DNA of 27,658 nucleotides from DASCNA01 sp036011305. GTDB taxonomy: Bacteria > Verrucomicrobiota > Lentisphaeria > Victivallales > GWF2-38-69. Each line of letters opens with the position of its first letter. The stretch's first letter is position 1. The notes below the pieces were generated by a model that was not told the DNA's origin, did not search any database, and saw only the letters and a program-made list of their open reading frames with translations. The translations under genes and the position numbers were made by a program. The stretch spans positions 1 to 27,658 of the forward strand of contig DASCNA010000071.1 of assembly GCA_036011305.1 (NCBI GenBank), written 5' to 3'. Of the stretch, positions 1-8,590 are shown piece by piece.

Positions 1-267
1 CTTTTACATTCAAGTTCACTTCTGCCTTATTCTCCTTTTCCATGGGCTTCGGCAGGCAACTATGCATTGGCAAATAAACATTGGGAATTTGCTGAAAAAT
101 GTTATAAAAAAGCAATACTTCTATCTCCGGATAGAGCAAATTTTTATTTTAGATTGGCAATGGCTCAATATTATTTAGATAAAAAAAATCTGGCTTATGA
201 AAATTTGGAAATTGCTGCTAAACTTTTCCCATATAAATATAAAAAAATATTATCTAACTTTAAATAA
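1..267 (+). CDS. TPR-repeat protein, C-terminal end (5' truncated by window)
   Basis: The frame is open from base 1 to the TAA ending at 267, so only the last 88 codons of a longer gene are visible. An internal TTG at 67 is not needed as a start. The visible protein contains tetratricopeptide-type helix pairs: a segment with the pattern W-x2-A-x-K-x-Y-x-K-A-x-x-L-x-P is followed by A-N-x-Y-x-x-L-A-x-A-x-Y and ends in a capping helix. TPR domains are protein-protein scaffolds, and the specific partner cannot be told from this fragment. The gene ends 14 bases before ispD, so the two are probably cotranscribed. Confidence 0.7.
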   Translation, partial: LLHSSSLLPYSPFPWASAGNYALANKHWEFAEKCYKKAILLSPDRANFYFRLAMAQYYLDKKNLAYENLEIAAKLFPYKYKKILSNFK

Positions 268-281
268 GAAAAGAGAAGAAA

Positions 282-974
282 ATGTTTCAAGATTTAGGAG
301 TAGTGATTGTAGCTGGAGGCTGTAGTTCAAGGTTTAGTGGAAAAAATAAATTACTTGAAAAAATTAATGGTATACCTTTATTTCTATACTCTATAAATAA
401 TTTTATTGATGTTTGTAATAGCGAAAATATAATACTTGTATGCAGTAAAGATTATTTCGAATCATATAAAAAATATTTCAAGAAATATCATTCTGATAAA
501 TCAATATCGTTTACACTAGGTGGTGCAACAAGAAGTGAGTCAGTTTTTAACGGTTTAAAATATTTAAATAATAAGGTGAAATATACAGCAGTACATGACG
601 CTGCCAGACCTTTGGTCAGCAATGAACTAATCCAGAAATGTTATGAATCATGTAAAAAAAGTGGTAGTGGAGTTGCTGCAAAGAGAGTTACAGATACAGT
701 AAAACTTATTGATAACAGTAACAGAGTTCTCAATACCGTGGATCGAACCAATCTTTGGACTATTGAAACTCCCCAGGTATTTATTTTATCTGAGTTAGTT
801 TCAGCATATAAAGAAATTATTAGTAACAATATAATGGTAACTGATGATGCCGGAGCAATGGAGATATATGGAAAAGATGTATATATTGTTGAAAACGCAA
901 AACCTAATACAAAAATTACTTATACTTCAGATTTAACCTACTTAAAATATTTATTGAATAATAGTTTCAATTAA
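282..974 (+). CDS. ispD: 2-C-methyl-D-erythritol 4-phosphate cytidylyltransferase
   Basis: This cytosolic enzyme transfers CMP from CTP to MEP, the third step of the non-mevalonate isoprenoid pathway. At 230 residues it is the usual length for a single-domain IspD. The CTP-binding loop is at residues 8-18 (VIVAGGCSSRF), with the conserved Arg at 17. The usual PKQ is changed to NKL around residues 22-24, retaining a lysine. The strongly diagnostic VHDAARP is near residue 105, then VTDTVK, TPQVF and VTDDAGAME follow. An AAGAGAAG stretch 5' of the ATG serves as a modest ribosome-binding site. There is no fused IspF domain. The PKQ change is the only oddity, and the assignment is otherwise secure. 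Confidence 0.92.
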   Translation: MFQDLGVVIVAGGCSSRFSGKNKLLEKINGIPLFLYSINNFIDVCNSENIILVCSKDYFESYKKYFKKYHSDKSISFTLGGATRSESVFNGLKYLNNKVKYTAVHDAARPLVSNELIQKCYESCKKSGSGVAAKRVTDTVKLIDNSNRVLNTVDRTNLWTIETPQVFILSELVSAYKEIISNNIMVTDDAGAMEIYGKDVYIVENAKPNTKITYTSDLTYLKYLLNNSFN

Positions 975-992
975 AATATTTCATCATAAAAC

Positions 993-1020
993 TTGCGATC
1001 TTATTGAATAAAAATATATT
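993..1020 (+). promoter_or_regulatory. Candidate sigma-70-type promoter for hsp20 gene
   Basis: TTGCGA (993-998) and TATATT (1015-1020) are separated by 16 bases in the 97-base gap between ispD and the small heat-shock gene. The match is partial, in AT-rich DNA, so this is a suggestion only. I see no CIRCE element. Confidence 0.3.
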
Positions 1021-1071
1021 AAATATGTTATAGATTTTAGTTAAACAAAAAGAATTAACGGAGGCAGTAGC

Positions 1072-1794
1072 ATGTCAGAAGAAAACAAACCTAAAATCGT
1101 TTATAAGTTCAGTAAACTATTTGTACTACTGATTGTAGTGCTGGTAATTGCTGTTTGTTTACAGAGTATATATATTTTAAATTTATCCAGAGAAATAAAT
1201 GGTCAGCCTGGCATCATACCTACATTCTGCAACACACAATTGGTGCAAGAACAGGAACAGCCTTCTGTTCTTCCGGCAGTAAAATCATCATCAAAACCGA
1301 TAACTCCGGTTTATGCAGTACAGCAACAACAGACTCCTGCACCATCACAGTACAGTAGTGCTATTCGCACAAGCCCAAGATCAAATATAAACAGACTGCA
1401 GAATAGAATTAACCATATGCTGAATAACCAATTTTTAACACAACAACCTTTATCAGGTAATCATATAAATGTAATGAATACACCTTCGCTTACTATGATG
1501 CAGAAACCTGATAAATATATATTAAAATTTGTATTGCCTGGAATGGATAAGGAAGGTATTTCAATTACGTTGAGAAATAATATACTTACAGTTTCCGGTA
1601 AAAATCAGCAGAGTAAAACTCAAAACAATAATAATTTTATTGAATCCAACTTTAGTCAGTTCACTCAATCTATAGCAATTCCGTCAGATGTTAATACATC
1701 AAAAATTACTTCAAATTATAATAACGGAATCCTGACAATAGTTCTGCCTAAAACATCAGATCAGCAAACTTCTCAGAATGTTAATATAAACTAG
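1072..1794 (+). CDS. Membrane-anchored small heat-shock protein (Hsp20/alpha-crystallin)
   Basis: The protein has 240 residues in three parts. A short basic N-terminus (four Lys before residue 16) leads into one hydrophobic segment at about residues 17-36. A Gln/Pro/Ser-rich linker follows to about residue 140. An alpha-crystallin domain lies at about 143-228, with the family pattern KYILKFVLPGM, ILTVSG and the closing GILTIVLPK. Typical bacterial Hsp20s are soluble, about 140-160 residues long, and have no membrane segment. The positive-inside rule places the crystallin domain on the periplasmic side, which is an inference. The start is fixed by GGAGG (1060-1064) seven bases before the ATG. 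Small heat-shock proteins hold unfolding clients without ATP. A strong terminator follows, so this is the last gene of its transcript. Confidence 0.85.
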   Translation: MSEENKPKIVYKFSKLFVLLIVVLVIAVCLQSIYILNLSREINGQPGIIPTFCNTQLVQEQEQPSVLPAVKSSSKPITPVYAVQQQQTPAPSQYSSAIRTSPRSNINRLQNRINHMLNNQFLTQQPLSGNHINVMNTPSLTMMQKPDKYILKFVLPGMDKEGISITLRNNILTVSGKNQQSKTQNNNNFIESNFSQFTQSIAIPSDVNTSKITSNYNNGILTIVLPKTSDQQTSQNVNIN

Positions 1795-1814
1795 ATTATA
1801 AAGTTTTTATTTTG

Positions 1815-1841
1815 AGCTCTCTGTTTCACAGAGAGCTTTTT
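1815..1841 (+). terminator. Rho-independent terminator after hsp20
   Basis: A perfect 9-bp stem (AGCTCTCTG / CAGAGAGCT) with a 5-base loop is followed immediately by five T. It lies 21 bases after the hsp20 stop codon and before the nadE gene. Confidence 0.92.
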
Positions 1842-1905
1842 ATATTTATAATGTATAGTATATTATAAAGTTTACTGAGATTTGAAATAAGCGCAGGAGG
1901 ATTAA

Positions 1906-3840
1906 ATGTTTGGTTTTTATAAAGTATCTTCAGCCGTACCTGAACTTAAAGTGGCTGATGTCGAATTTAATACAGAAGAAATTATAAAATATATAAAATT
2001 TGCTGACAAAGAAAATGCAGCTTTGATTGTTTTTCCTGAACTGTCGCTTACTGGATACACATGTGCTGATTTATTTTATCAAAGTACTCTTCACCATGCT
2101 GTTGAAAAATCTCTTAAAGATATTCTTACAATATCAGAAAAGATAAATATTATAAGCATAATAGGTCTTCCAGTACGACATAATAATGCACTTTTCAATG
2201 CAGCTGCGATCATTTACAAAGGTAAAATACTTGCAGTGATACCTAAAACAAATCTGCCTAATTATAGAGAATTTTATGAAAAAAGATGGTTTACACCTGC
2301 ATCTTCTGATTTAACAACTGCAACGGTGAATCTACTAGGGCAAGATATTCCATTTAAAACCGAAATAATAATTGAATATAATAATGAATTCAAAATAGGT
2401 GTGGAGATCTGCGAAGACTTATGGGGAATTATACCTCCGAGTTCAGTACATACAATAGCAGGTGCCACAATTATAGCCAATCTGTCTGCCAGCAATGAAC
2501 TGGTTGGCAAATCAGAATACAGAAAAAATCTAGTACAAAATCAAAGTGCCAAATGCATGTGCGGTTATATATATACTTCAAGCGGTACAGGTGAATCTTC
2601 TTCAGATGTAGTATATGGTGGACACTCAATTATAGCTGAAAATGGTGCTGTTCTTAAAGAAAATGCTCGTTTCTCTGATAAGCCTGATATTATCTTCTCA
2701 GAAATAGACTGTCAGAGGCTTAACACACAGAGAATATCCGAAAGTTCTATTTGCGATTCAATGAACTATAATTCATTTTTATCAGAGAAGTTAAACAATT
2801 ACACCAGAATTAAGATTCCGATAATTAATCAGGTAAAGAAAATATCAAGATATATTGATCCTCTGCCTTTTGTTCCTGCGGATGATAACAACAAATCCGT
2901 TAGATGCACTGAAATATTTAACATTCAATCTTCAGCACTGGCAAAAAGATTAAAGCATATTAACTCAAAAAAATCTGTAATCGCTATTTCCGGAGGTTTA
3001 GATTCAACTCTGGCCCTGCTTGTTGCAAAGACAGCCCATGAGCGACTGAACAAACCTCTTAATGATATAATTGCAATTACAATGCCTGGTTTTGGAACTA
3101 CAGACAGAACTTATAACAATGCAGTAAAAATGTGTAAATTAATAGGTTGTGATTTTAGAGAGATTGATATCAAAGAAATTTGCAATAAACAGTTTAAACT
3201 CTTGAATATTGATCATGAAAATCATAATACAACTTATGAGAATGTGCAAGCAAGACAACGAACTATGTTATTAATGAATATATCCAATAATGAAGGCGGT
3301 ATTGTCATCGGTACTGGGGATCTTTCAGAAATAGCATTAGGTTGGTCTACTTATAATGGAGATCATATGTCAATGTACTCAGTCAACTGCGGCGTACCTA
3401 AAACTTTGATTAGATATCTGATAGAATGGTATGCAAACAGATCGGACAGCAGTTTGAAACATACTTTACTGGATATAATTGATACTCCTGTTTCACCTGA
3501 ACTGCTTCCTCCTGATAAACAAGGTTCAATTTCACAAAAAACTGAGGACATTATCGGTCCTTATGAATTACATGATTTCTTCTTGTACCACATTATAAAA
3601 TACGGTGCAGGACCTGATAAGATATTCGATCTGGCTAAACAGGCTTTTTCTGATAAATTCAAACCAGATTATATTAAGAAATATTTAATCATGTTTATAA
3701 AACGTTTCTTTTCACAGCAATTTAAAAGAAACTGCATACCAGACGGTCCGAAAGTAGGAACTATTGCGCTTTCACCAAGGGGTGACTGGAGAATGCCTCC
3801 TGATGCATCTTATCGGATTTGGCTTGACAAAATAGAATAA
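1906..3840 (+). CDS. nadE: Glutamine-dependent NAD+ synthetase
   Basis: This enzyme converts deamido-NAD to NAD using glutamine and ATP, the last step of NAD biosynthesis. The 644 residues hold two domains. The N-terminal nitrilase-type glutaminase has its Glu-Lys-Cys triad at E45 (FPELSLTGY), K114 (VIPKTNLPNY) and C169 (VEICEDLW). The C-terminal ATP-pyrophosphatase domain has the SGGLDS P-loop at 362-367 and the later GTGDLSEIALGW and NCGVPKTLI motifs. The length is that of the long two-domain form, so ammonia is channelled from glutamine rather than taken free. The ATG has a strong AGGAGG five bases upstream of a short A-rich spacer. It starts a new unit after the hsp20 terminator and is 39 bases from the next gene. 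Confidence 0.95.
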   Translation: MFGFYKVSSAVPELKVADVEFNTEEIIKYIKFADKENAALIVFPELSLTGYTCADLFYQSTLHHAVEKSLKDILTISEKINIISIIGLPVRHNNALFNAAAIIYKGKILAVIPKTNLPNYREFYEKRWFTPASSDLTTATVNLLGQDIPFKTEIIIEYNNEFKIGVEICEDLWGIIPPSSVHTIAGATIIANLSASNELVGKSEYRKNLVQNQSAKCMCGYIYTSSGTGESSSDVVYGGHSIIAENGAVLKENARFSDKPDIIFSEIDCQRLNTQRISESSICDSMNYNSFLSEKLNNYTRIKIPIINQVKKISRYIDPLPFVPADDNNKSVRCTEIFNIQSSALAKRLKHINSKKSVIAISGGLDSTLALLVAKTAHERLNKPLNDIIAITMPGFGTTDRTYNNAVKMCKLIGCDFREIDIKEICNKQFKLLNIDHENHNTTYENVQARQRTMLLMNISNNEGGIVIGTGDLSEIALGWSTYNGDHMSMYSVNCGVPKTLIRYLIEWYANRSDSSLKHTLLDIIDTPVSPELLPPDKQGSISQKTEDIIGPYELHDFFLYHIIKYGAGPDKIFDLAKQAFSDKFKPDYIKKYLIMFIKRFFSQQFKRNCIPDGPKVGTIALSPRGDWRMPPDASYRIWLDKIE

Positions 3841-3879
3841 AATATATTTCAGAACACTTAATTTTATAAGGTATAAATT

Positions 3880-4509
3880 ATGATTGACTCATTTTCGCAG
3901 GATTTTTTTAAAAAGATATTTGTATCGCCGGTGGTAAAAATGCTTCCTGAAAAAGTAACTCCCAATCAACTGACATTATTAGCCGGTTGTTTTGGAGTAC
4001 TGGTTATACCGCTTCTTTATTTTAGATTTTCAATCATAGCATGTATCTTTATTATTATTTCAGGTTATTTAGATAATCTTGACGGTGCGCTGGCATCAAG
4101 TCGTAGACAGATAACAAAAATAGGCGCACTGTTTGACTTAACAATGGATAGGCTAGTTGAATTTTCTGTAATATTAGGTTTATATCTGTACAGCCCTGAT
4201 CCAAGAGGATTTTTATGTCTTCTGATGCTTGGAAGTATGCTCATATGCATAACAACTTTTTTAGGAACTGGAATTTTTACACTGAATGACAGTGAAAAAA
4301 GTTTTAAATACAGTAGAGGTATTATTGAAAGGACAGAAACTTTTATACTATTCATACTTTTAATACTACTACCTGAGTATTTTGTTATTTTATCACTTTT
4401 ATATACAGTTCTAATTATAATCACTGCATGCGTGAGAATTAAAAACTTCATAAAAGAGGAAAAAATTAAAAATTCTCAGCATTTTGCTGGCAATGAGGAA
4501 ATTCTTTAA
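3880..4509 (+). CDS. CDP-alcohol phosphatidyltransferase family membrane protein
   Basis: A 209-residue integral membrane protein with about five or six hydrophobic segments. The family active-site pattern D-x2-D-G-x2-A-R-x8-G-x3-D-x3-D is visible as D65, D68, G69, A72, G82, D86 and D90. The position normally held by Arg is Ser73. The four aspartates, which bind the two metal ions and provide the base, are all present. Members transfer a phosphatidyl group from a CDP-lipid to an alcohol (glycerol phosphate, serine or inositol phosphate), or the reverse with CDP-ethanolamine. The acceptor cannot be decided from sequence alone. An AAGG lies just upstream of the ATG. The gene follows nadE by 39 bases and converges with the minus-strand gene ending at 4517. 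Confidence 0.85.
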   Translation: MIDSFSQDFFKKIFVSPVVKMLPEKVTPNQLTLLAGCFGVLVIPLLYFRFSIIACIFIIISGYLDNLDGALASSRRQITKIGALFDLTMDRLVEFSVILGLYLYSPDPRGFLCLLMLGSMLICITTFLGTGIFTLNDSEKSFKYSRGIIERTETFILFILLILLPEYFVILSLLYTVLIIITACVRIKNFIKEEKIKNSQHFAGNEEIL

Positions 4510-4516
4510 CTTAAAA

Positions 4517-5317
4517 TCAATATTTTATCTTCAAAGATTCTTTGAAATATTTACTAAGGTTTCCTGAAGTCTTCATTGTTTTGAGCCATTCATTGACTTC
4601 TTTTTGAAGCCATGGGTATTTCTTTGAAATCAGATACACTTTTACACTTTTATCATAGAGAACCCACGGATTTACAACATATAGCTCAGGCATTATTGAA
4701 GCTCTATATTCTGCTTCTACAATATCTGTAAACATAACATCAGCTTTACCTGATAATAAATATTGAAATACTGTTTTATTTTTTTCTACAACTATTATTT
4801 TAGCATTATGAATATTTTTTTTTGCAAATTGAAGATTAGTGCCTCCTAAATTTTCAACAACAGTTACATCTTTTTTATCTATTGACTGCAATGAAGTAAA
4901 CTTATTTTTATCCTTCTTTCTAATTAGTGCCACCTTGCCTGAAGTTATAATTGGATTCGATAATAGAAACAATTTGCCTCTTTTCTTAGTAGCCGTTATT
5001 CCACCCATTGCAATATCGAATTTCCCTGATTTTAAATCTTTAGATAGCGTAGGCCATGAAGTCTTTATAAATTTGACTTTAACGTTTAAGTGCTTGCCTA
5101 AACTTTTAGCCATGTCTATGGCAAACCCCTTATATTTATCAGTATCAGGGTTATAATATGTAATAGGAGGATAATCACCGGTCGTTCCAACTCTCAAAAC
5201 TTTTACATGTCCATAATAAGAATACATCACAGGTTTTGATAATGGGCTTGAGTAACCGGAAGTAAAACAAAAGACTAAAAAAAACAGTAATAAAATATAT
5301 TTAAAATATTTATCCAT
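4517..5317 (-). CDS. pheC: Exported PheC-like cyclohexadienyl (prephenate/arogenate) dehydratase, solute-binding-protein fold
   Basis: The 266-residue protein has a signal peptide at about 1-23 (basic MDKYFKY, then a hydrophobic core) and the family 3 solute-binding fold. It lines up with Pseudomonas aeruginosa PheC, as recalled, better than with amino-acid binding proteins: shared TTGDYxP, TSWPxL, KFDIAM, GGTN and a TD-x2-EA motif. The residue matching the catalytic Glu173 of mature PheC is E201, and W88 matches Trp60. PheC makes phenylpyruvate or phenylalanine from prephenate or arogenate in the periplasm. The start at 5317 is preferred to the in-frame ATG at 5359 because AAGGA sits seven bases upstream and the signal peptide begins there. 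The gene follows the acyl-CoA synthetase by 34 bases. The alternative is an amino-acid ABC binding protein, but no permease or ATPase genes are nearby. Confidence 0.65.
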   Translation of the reverse strand: MDKYFKYILLLFFLVFCFTSGYSSPLSKPVMYSYYGHVKVLRVGTTGDYPPITYYNPDTDKYKGFAIDMAKSLGKHLNVKVKFIKTSWPTLSKDLKSGKFDIAMGGITATKKRGKLFLLSNPIITSGKVALIRKKDKNKFTSLQSIDKKDVTVVENLGGTNLQFAKKNIHNAKIIVVEKNKTVFQYLLSGKADVMFTDIVEAEYRASIMPELYVVNPWVLYDKSVKVYLISKKYPWLQKEVNEWLKTMKTSGNLSKYFKESLKIKY

Positions 5318-5351
5318 TTTATAATCCTTAATTAGATTTAAATTCTGCACA

Positions 5352-7028
5352 TCAATCATTATGTATAGCCTCGGAAAGTTTAAATTTCTGAATTTTACCA
5401 GTTGCTGTCATAAAACTAGAGAAATCATCAAATTTTTTAATATATCGAGGTATTTTCTGCCATTCCATTTTATCCCTACATTTTTGAAGAATTATTTCAT
5501 TTTCAACATCACAGCCATTTTTAAATTTTATTGCTATACCGCATACTTCCTGATATTTCGTATCAGGAATACCTACAGCATAAACCTGTTCAATTTCATT
5601 TTTAAAAATTTCATTCAAAGAATTTTCTACCTCTGCAGGATAAACATTGTGCCCGCCAACAATAAACATTTCTTTTAAGCGTCCTGAAATAATATAGTAT
5701 CCATTTTTATCACAATATCCAATATCTCCGCTTCTAAGCCATCCATCACAAAATGCGGCAGAAGTCTCTTCTGGTTTATTATAATAACCTTTCATTACAT
5801 GATAACCTTTGGTCCAGATTTCACCATGTTCACCATATCCAACCTCATGTAAATTATCAGGATTAATTATTTTTGAAGAGCATAACGGTAATGGTTTTCC
5901 AACAGTTAAAATTCTCTTATCCAGACTATCGTCAATGTCTGTTTGATGTGTCAGGGGACTTGCTTCTGTTAATCCGTAACCAATAGTTATTTCTTTAGCC
6001 CCTAATTTGTATATAATGTCTTCCATTAATTCCTTCGAGCATGATGCACCTGCAATTATTCCTGTTCTTAAAGTATCAGTTTTATACTGTTCAGTAGAAT
6101 ACTTTTCAAGAAGAGCTATAAACATAGTCGGTACACCATATAGGGTCGTGCAATTTAGTACATCAATAGCTTCTAAAACCTTTATTGGATCAAAAGTATC
6201 AGAAGGAATAACAATAGTACAGCCGCTGCACAAACCTAATATATTAACCAGAATTGAGCCAAAACAGTGATAAAAAGGAACTGGACCACATATTTTATCA
6301 ACACAATGCTCTATTTTTATTTTGTACTTATATATTATAAACGAGTTATTGATTACATTATGCTGAGTAAGCATGGCCCCTTTAGGAAAACCCGTTGTAC
6401 CTGATGTATATTGAATAAATGCAATATCACCGCTTTTTACCTGTGCTGTGGAAAGTTTTAAATCACTGTCAGATATAGAATCAGAACTTTTAACGAATTT
6501 ATCCCAATTTAGAAAACCTTTTTCACTGTTTTTTGAAATTAAGACTATTTTTTTTAGTTTTGGAAAATTTTTTGAGTCAATATTTCCTTCACCGAATTTT
6601 TCAATTTCAGGAATAACCTGCTTTATAATCTTTATATAATCATATGGATATAATTTTATTGAACTGTGTTTTAGAAATCCTTTCATCATTATTAACATTT
6701 TAGTATCAGATTGCTCAAGTACATATCTAACATCATCGGCTTTCCATTCAGGATTTATTGTAATTAAAATAGCTCCAATTTTCTGGACAGCATACTGTAC
6801 CAGCATCCATTCAGGTATATTGGTTCCCCATATTGCAACATGATCACTTCTCTTTATATCATTGGCAATTAAAGATTTTGCAATTTCATCAGTTAAGTTA
6901 TCGAGTTCTTTCCAGGTATATGTAATATGGCGACTGTAAAATATAACTGCTTCACTTTGTGCATATTCGTTTGAATTATATTTGAATAAATCATTTACTG
7001 TATAATCCAATAATGATATTTCTTTCAT
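5352..7028 (-). CDS. AMP-forming acyl-CoA synthetase (fatty acid-CoA ligase type)
   Basis: This 558-residue ANL-superfamily enzyme activates a carboxylic acid with ATP and then forms the CoA thioester. Visible motifs are the phosphate-binding loop YTSGTTGFPKG (about 207-217), the YGLTEASP adenine/acyl motif near 351-358, the SGD of the ribose contact near 433-435, the hinge GRLKEMFIVGG near 449-459 and the C-terminal catalytic Lys in TGKIQK near 546. The domain order and length are those of single-enzyme medium- or long-chain acyl-CoA ligases. The exact substrate cannot be read from the sequence. AGGAA stands seven bases before the ATG. It heads the transcript that continues into the PheC-like gene, with no obvious metabolic link between the two. 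Confidence 0.9.
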   Translation of the reverse strand: MKEISLLDYTVNDLFKYNSNEYAQSEAVIFYSRHITYTWKELDNLTDEIAKSLIANDIKRSDHVAIWGTNIPEWMLVQYAVQKIGAILITINPEWKADDVRYVLEQSDTKMLIMMKGFLKHSSIKLYPYDYIKIIKQVIPEIEKFGEGNIDSKNFPKLKKIVLISKNSEKGFLNWDKFVKSSDSISDSDLKLSTAQVKSGDIAFIQYTSGTTGFPKGAMLTQHNVINNSFIIYKYKIKIEHCVDKICGPVPFYHCFGSILVNILGLCSGCTIVIPSDTFDPIKVLEAIDVLNCTTLYGVPTMFIALLEKYSTEQYKTDTLRTGIIAGASCSKELMEDIIYKLGAKEITIGYGLTEASPLTHQTDIDDSLDKRILTVGKPLPLCSSKIINPDNLHEVGYGEHGEIWTKGYHVMKGYYNKPEETSAAFCDGWLRSGDIGYCDKNGYYIISGRLKEMFIVGGHNVYPAEVENSLNEIFKNEIEQVYAVGIPDTKYQEVCGIAIKFKNGCDVENEIILQKCRDKMEWQKIPRYIKKFDDFSSFMTATGKIQKFKLSEAIHND

Positions 7029-7068
7029 AACAAAATTCCTACATCTAAAATTTTCTACTAATCAATAA

Positions 7069-7097
7069 CAATAGTATACATAATTAGTCACCTTTTC
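7069..7097 (-). promoter_or_regulatory. Promoter of the acyl-CoA synthetase / PheC-like unit
   Basis: On the minus strand TTGAAA (7097-7092), a 17-base spacer and TACTAT (7074-7069) lie 41 bases before the acyl-CoA synthetase ATG. The -35 is a 5/6 match and the -10 a 4/6 match, at ideal spacing. Confidence 0.5.
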
Positions 7098-7160
7098 AAA
7101 TATAATTATATAATAAGGATTTGAACCGAATATTCAGTAAACTTTATTAAATTAATATAC

Positions 7161-7188
7161 TTGCATTATAATTTTAACTAGGTATATT
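7161..7188 (+). promoter_or_regulatory. Candidate promoter of the NhaC-family gene
   Basis: TTGCAT (7161-7166) and TATATT (7183-7188) are 16 bases apart, about 50 bases before the ATG at 7241. Only the -10 is a good match. The gene itself has no clear Shine-Dalgarno sequence. Confidence 0.35.
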
Positions 7189-7240
7189 CAAATCTTTCTG
7201 TGTTTCAATTTTTACAACTTATAACTACTTTTATAATCAT

Positions 7241-8578
7241 ATGATAAACAAATGTAAACCACAAGGGAGTTTTTTTGCCCTGTTTCCATTCTTCATTTTC
7301 CTTGGAGTATACCTGGGAACATCTCTTATGATTGGCGATTTCTACAAAGTACCAATTACCGTTGCAGCTCTACTGGCTGCAGTAATCGCAATTCTGATGA
7401 ATAAAAATGAATCTTTAGATAAAAAAGTAGATCTATTTACAATTGGAGCCGGTAATCAGACTATTATATTAATGTGTGTCATATTTATTCTTGCCGGTGT
7501 CTTTTCAAGTATAGCCAAGGATACTGGAGCTGTCGATTCTACAGTGAATTTGGCATTAACAATATTACCTGAAAAGATTATACTACCTGGCATTTTTGTA
7601 ATTGCATGTTTCATTTCACTTGCCATAGGTACATCAACAGGAACAATCGCAGCTCTGGGACCAATCGCAGTCGGTATTGCTCAGGCTACAGGATATCCTG
7701 TAGCCCTGGTGCTCGGAGCAGTGCTTAGCGGTGCAATGTTCGGCGATAGCTTATCATTCATATCCGATACTACCATTGCAGCCACGAGGACACAAGGTTG
7801 TAATATGAAAGATAAGTTTAAGATGAATTTTAAAATAGTGTTGCCTGCTGCAATAATTACTTTTATCATTTTTTTAATTATTTCCGATTTAGCAAGCACA
7901 GTGCACATGCATGGTACACACCCATATCAGTTATATAAAGTAATACCATATGTTGTTGTAATTGTTATATCAATCATTGGTGTCAACGTATTTCTTGTGC
8001 TGATAATAGGGATAATCCTTTCCATAATTGTCGGTTTTATATCAGGTGCTTTTGATATATGGAGACTGTTTGATGTAACACAGGCGGGAATAGGAAGCAT
8101 GACAAACCTTATACTGATATCCACAATGCTGGCTGGAACAGTTGAATTGATAAAACATAATGGTGGTATTGATAAAATATTATCAATAATGAAAAACAGA
8201 ATACATGGAATCAGAGGAGCTGAGTTTGGAATCGGAATACTGGTATCTCTGGTTAATTTCTGTACAGCAAATAATACTGTAGCTATAATTGTAACTGGTC
8301 CTCTCGCAAAGGATGTAGCAGATAAATATAATGTATCTCCGAAAAGATCTGCCAGTCTGCTGGATATATTTTCATGCGCAATACAGGGTGTTATACCATA
8401 TGGTGCACAAATTTTGCTGGCAGTAAGCTTTGTAGGAATGGATAAGCTCTCACCTATCACAGTAATGAAATATGCGTATTACCCATATTTAACAGGAATA
8501 TGCGTTATATTGGCTATAATATTTAAAATTCCTAAATCTAAAAGAAGTTATAACCCTAAAGAATTAAATGATTTATAG
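7241..8578 (+). CDS. NhaC-family Na+/H+ antiporter-type transporter
   Basis: A 445-residue inner-membrane protein, hydrophobic throughout, with about 11-12 membrane segments. The N-terminal pattern (a run of F and L followed by LGVYLGTSL), the GTSTGTIAALGP segment at about 130-141 and the signature GDSLSFISDTT at 168-178 match the NhaC family. Family members exchange Na+ for H+, and some couple this to organic acids or amino acids, so the substrate is open. The ATG at 7241 is chosen from the family N-terminus even though no clear ribosome-binding site precedes it. The gene stands alone, divergent from the acyl-CoA synthetase and convergent with the nitroreductase (12 bases apart, no hairpin terminator visible). 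Confidence 0.85.
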   Translation: MINKCKPQGSFFALFPFFIFLGVYLGTSLMIGDFYKVPITVAALLAAVIAILMNKNESLDKKVDLFTIGAGNQTIILMCVIFILAGVFSSIAKDTGAVDSTVNLALTILPEKIILPGIFVIACFISLAIGTSTGTIAALGPIAVGIAQATGYPVALVLGAVLSGAMFGDSLSFISDTTIAATRTQGCNMKDKFKMNFKIVLPAAIITFIIFLIISDLASTVHMHGTHPYQLYKVIPYVVVIVISIIGVNVFLVLIIGIILSIIVGFISGAFDIWRLFDVTQAGIGSMTNLILISTMLAGTVELIKHNGGIDKILSIMKNRIHGIRGAEFGIGILVSLVNFCTANNTVAIIVTGPLAKDVADKYNVSPKRSASLLDIFSCAIQGVIPYGAQILLAVSFVGMDKLSPITVMKYAYYPYLTGICVILAIIFKIPKSKRSYNPKELNDL

Positions 8579-8590
8579 GTAATCCCGTTT

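Noticed and set aside
4065..4451. A 128-codon minus-strand frame inside the CDP-alcohol phosphatidyltransferase gene.
   Set aside because: It lies opposite a gene with an intact active-site motif and has no independent coding evidence.
5318..5359. In-frame ATG extending the PheC-like protein by 14 residues and overlapping the acyl-CoA synthetase end.
   Set aside because: The extension would place charged residues before the signal peptide. The ATG at 5317 has AAGGA at seven bases.
7927..8460. A 177-codon open frame on the minus strand inside the NhaC-family gene.
   Set aside because: It is antisense to a well-supported membrane protein, has no family features or ribosome-binding site, and is explained by base composition.
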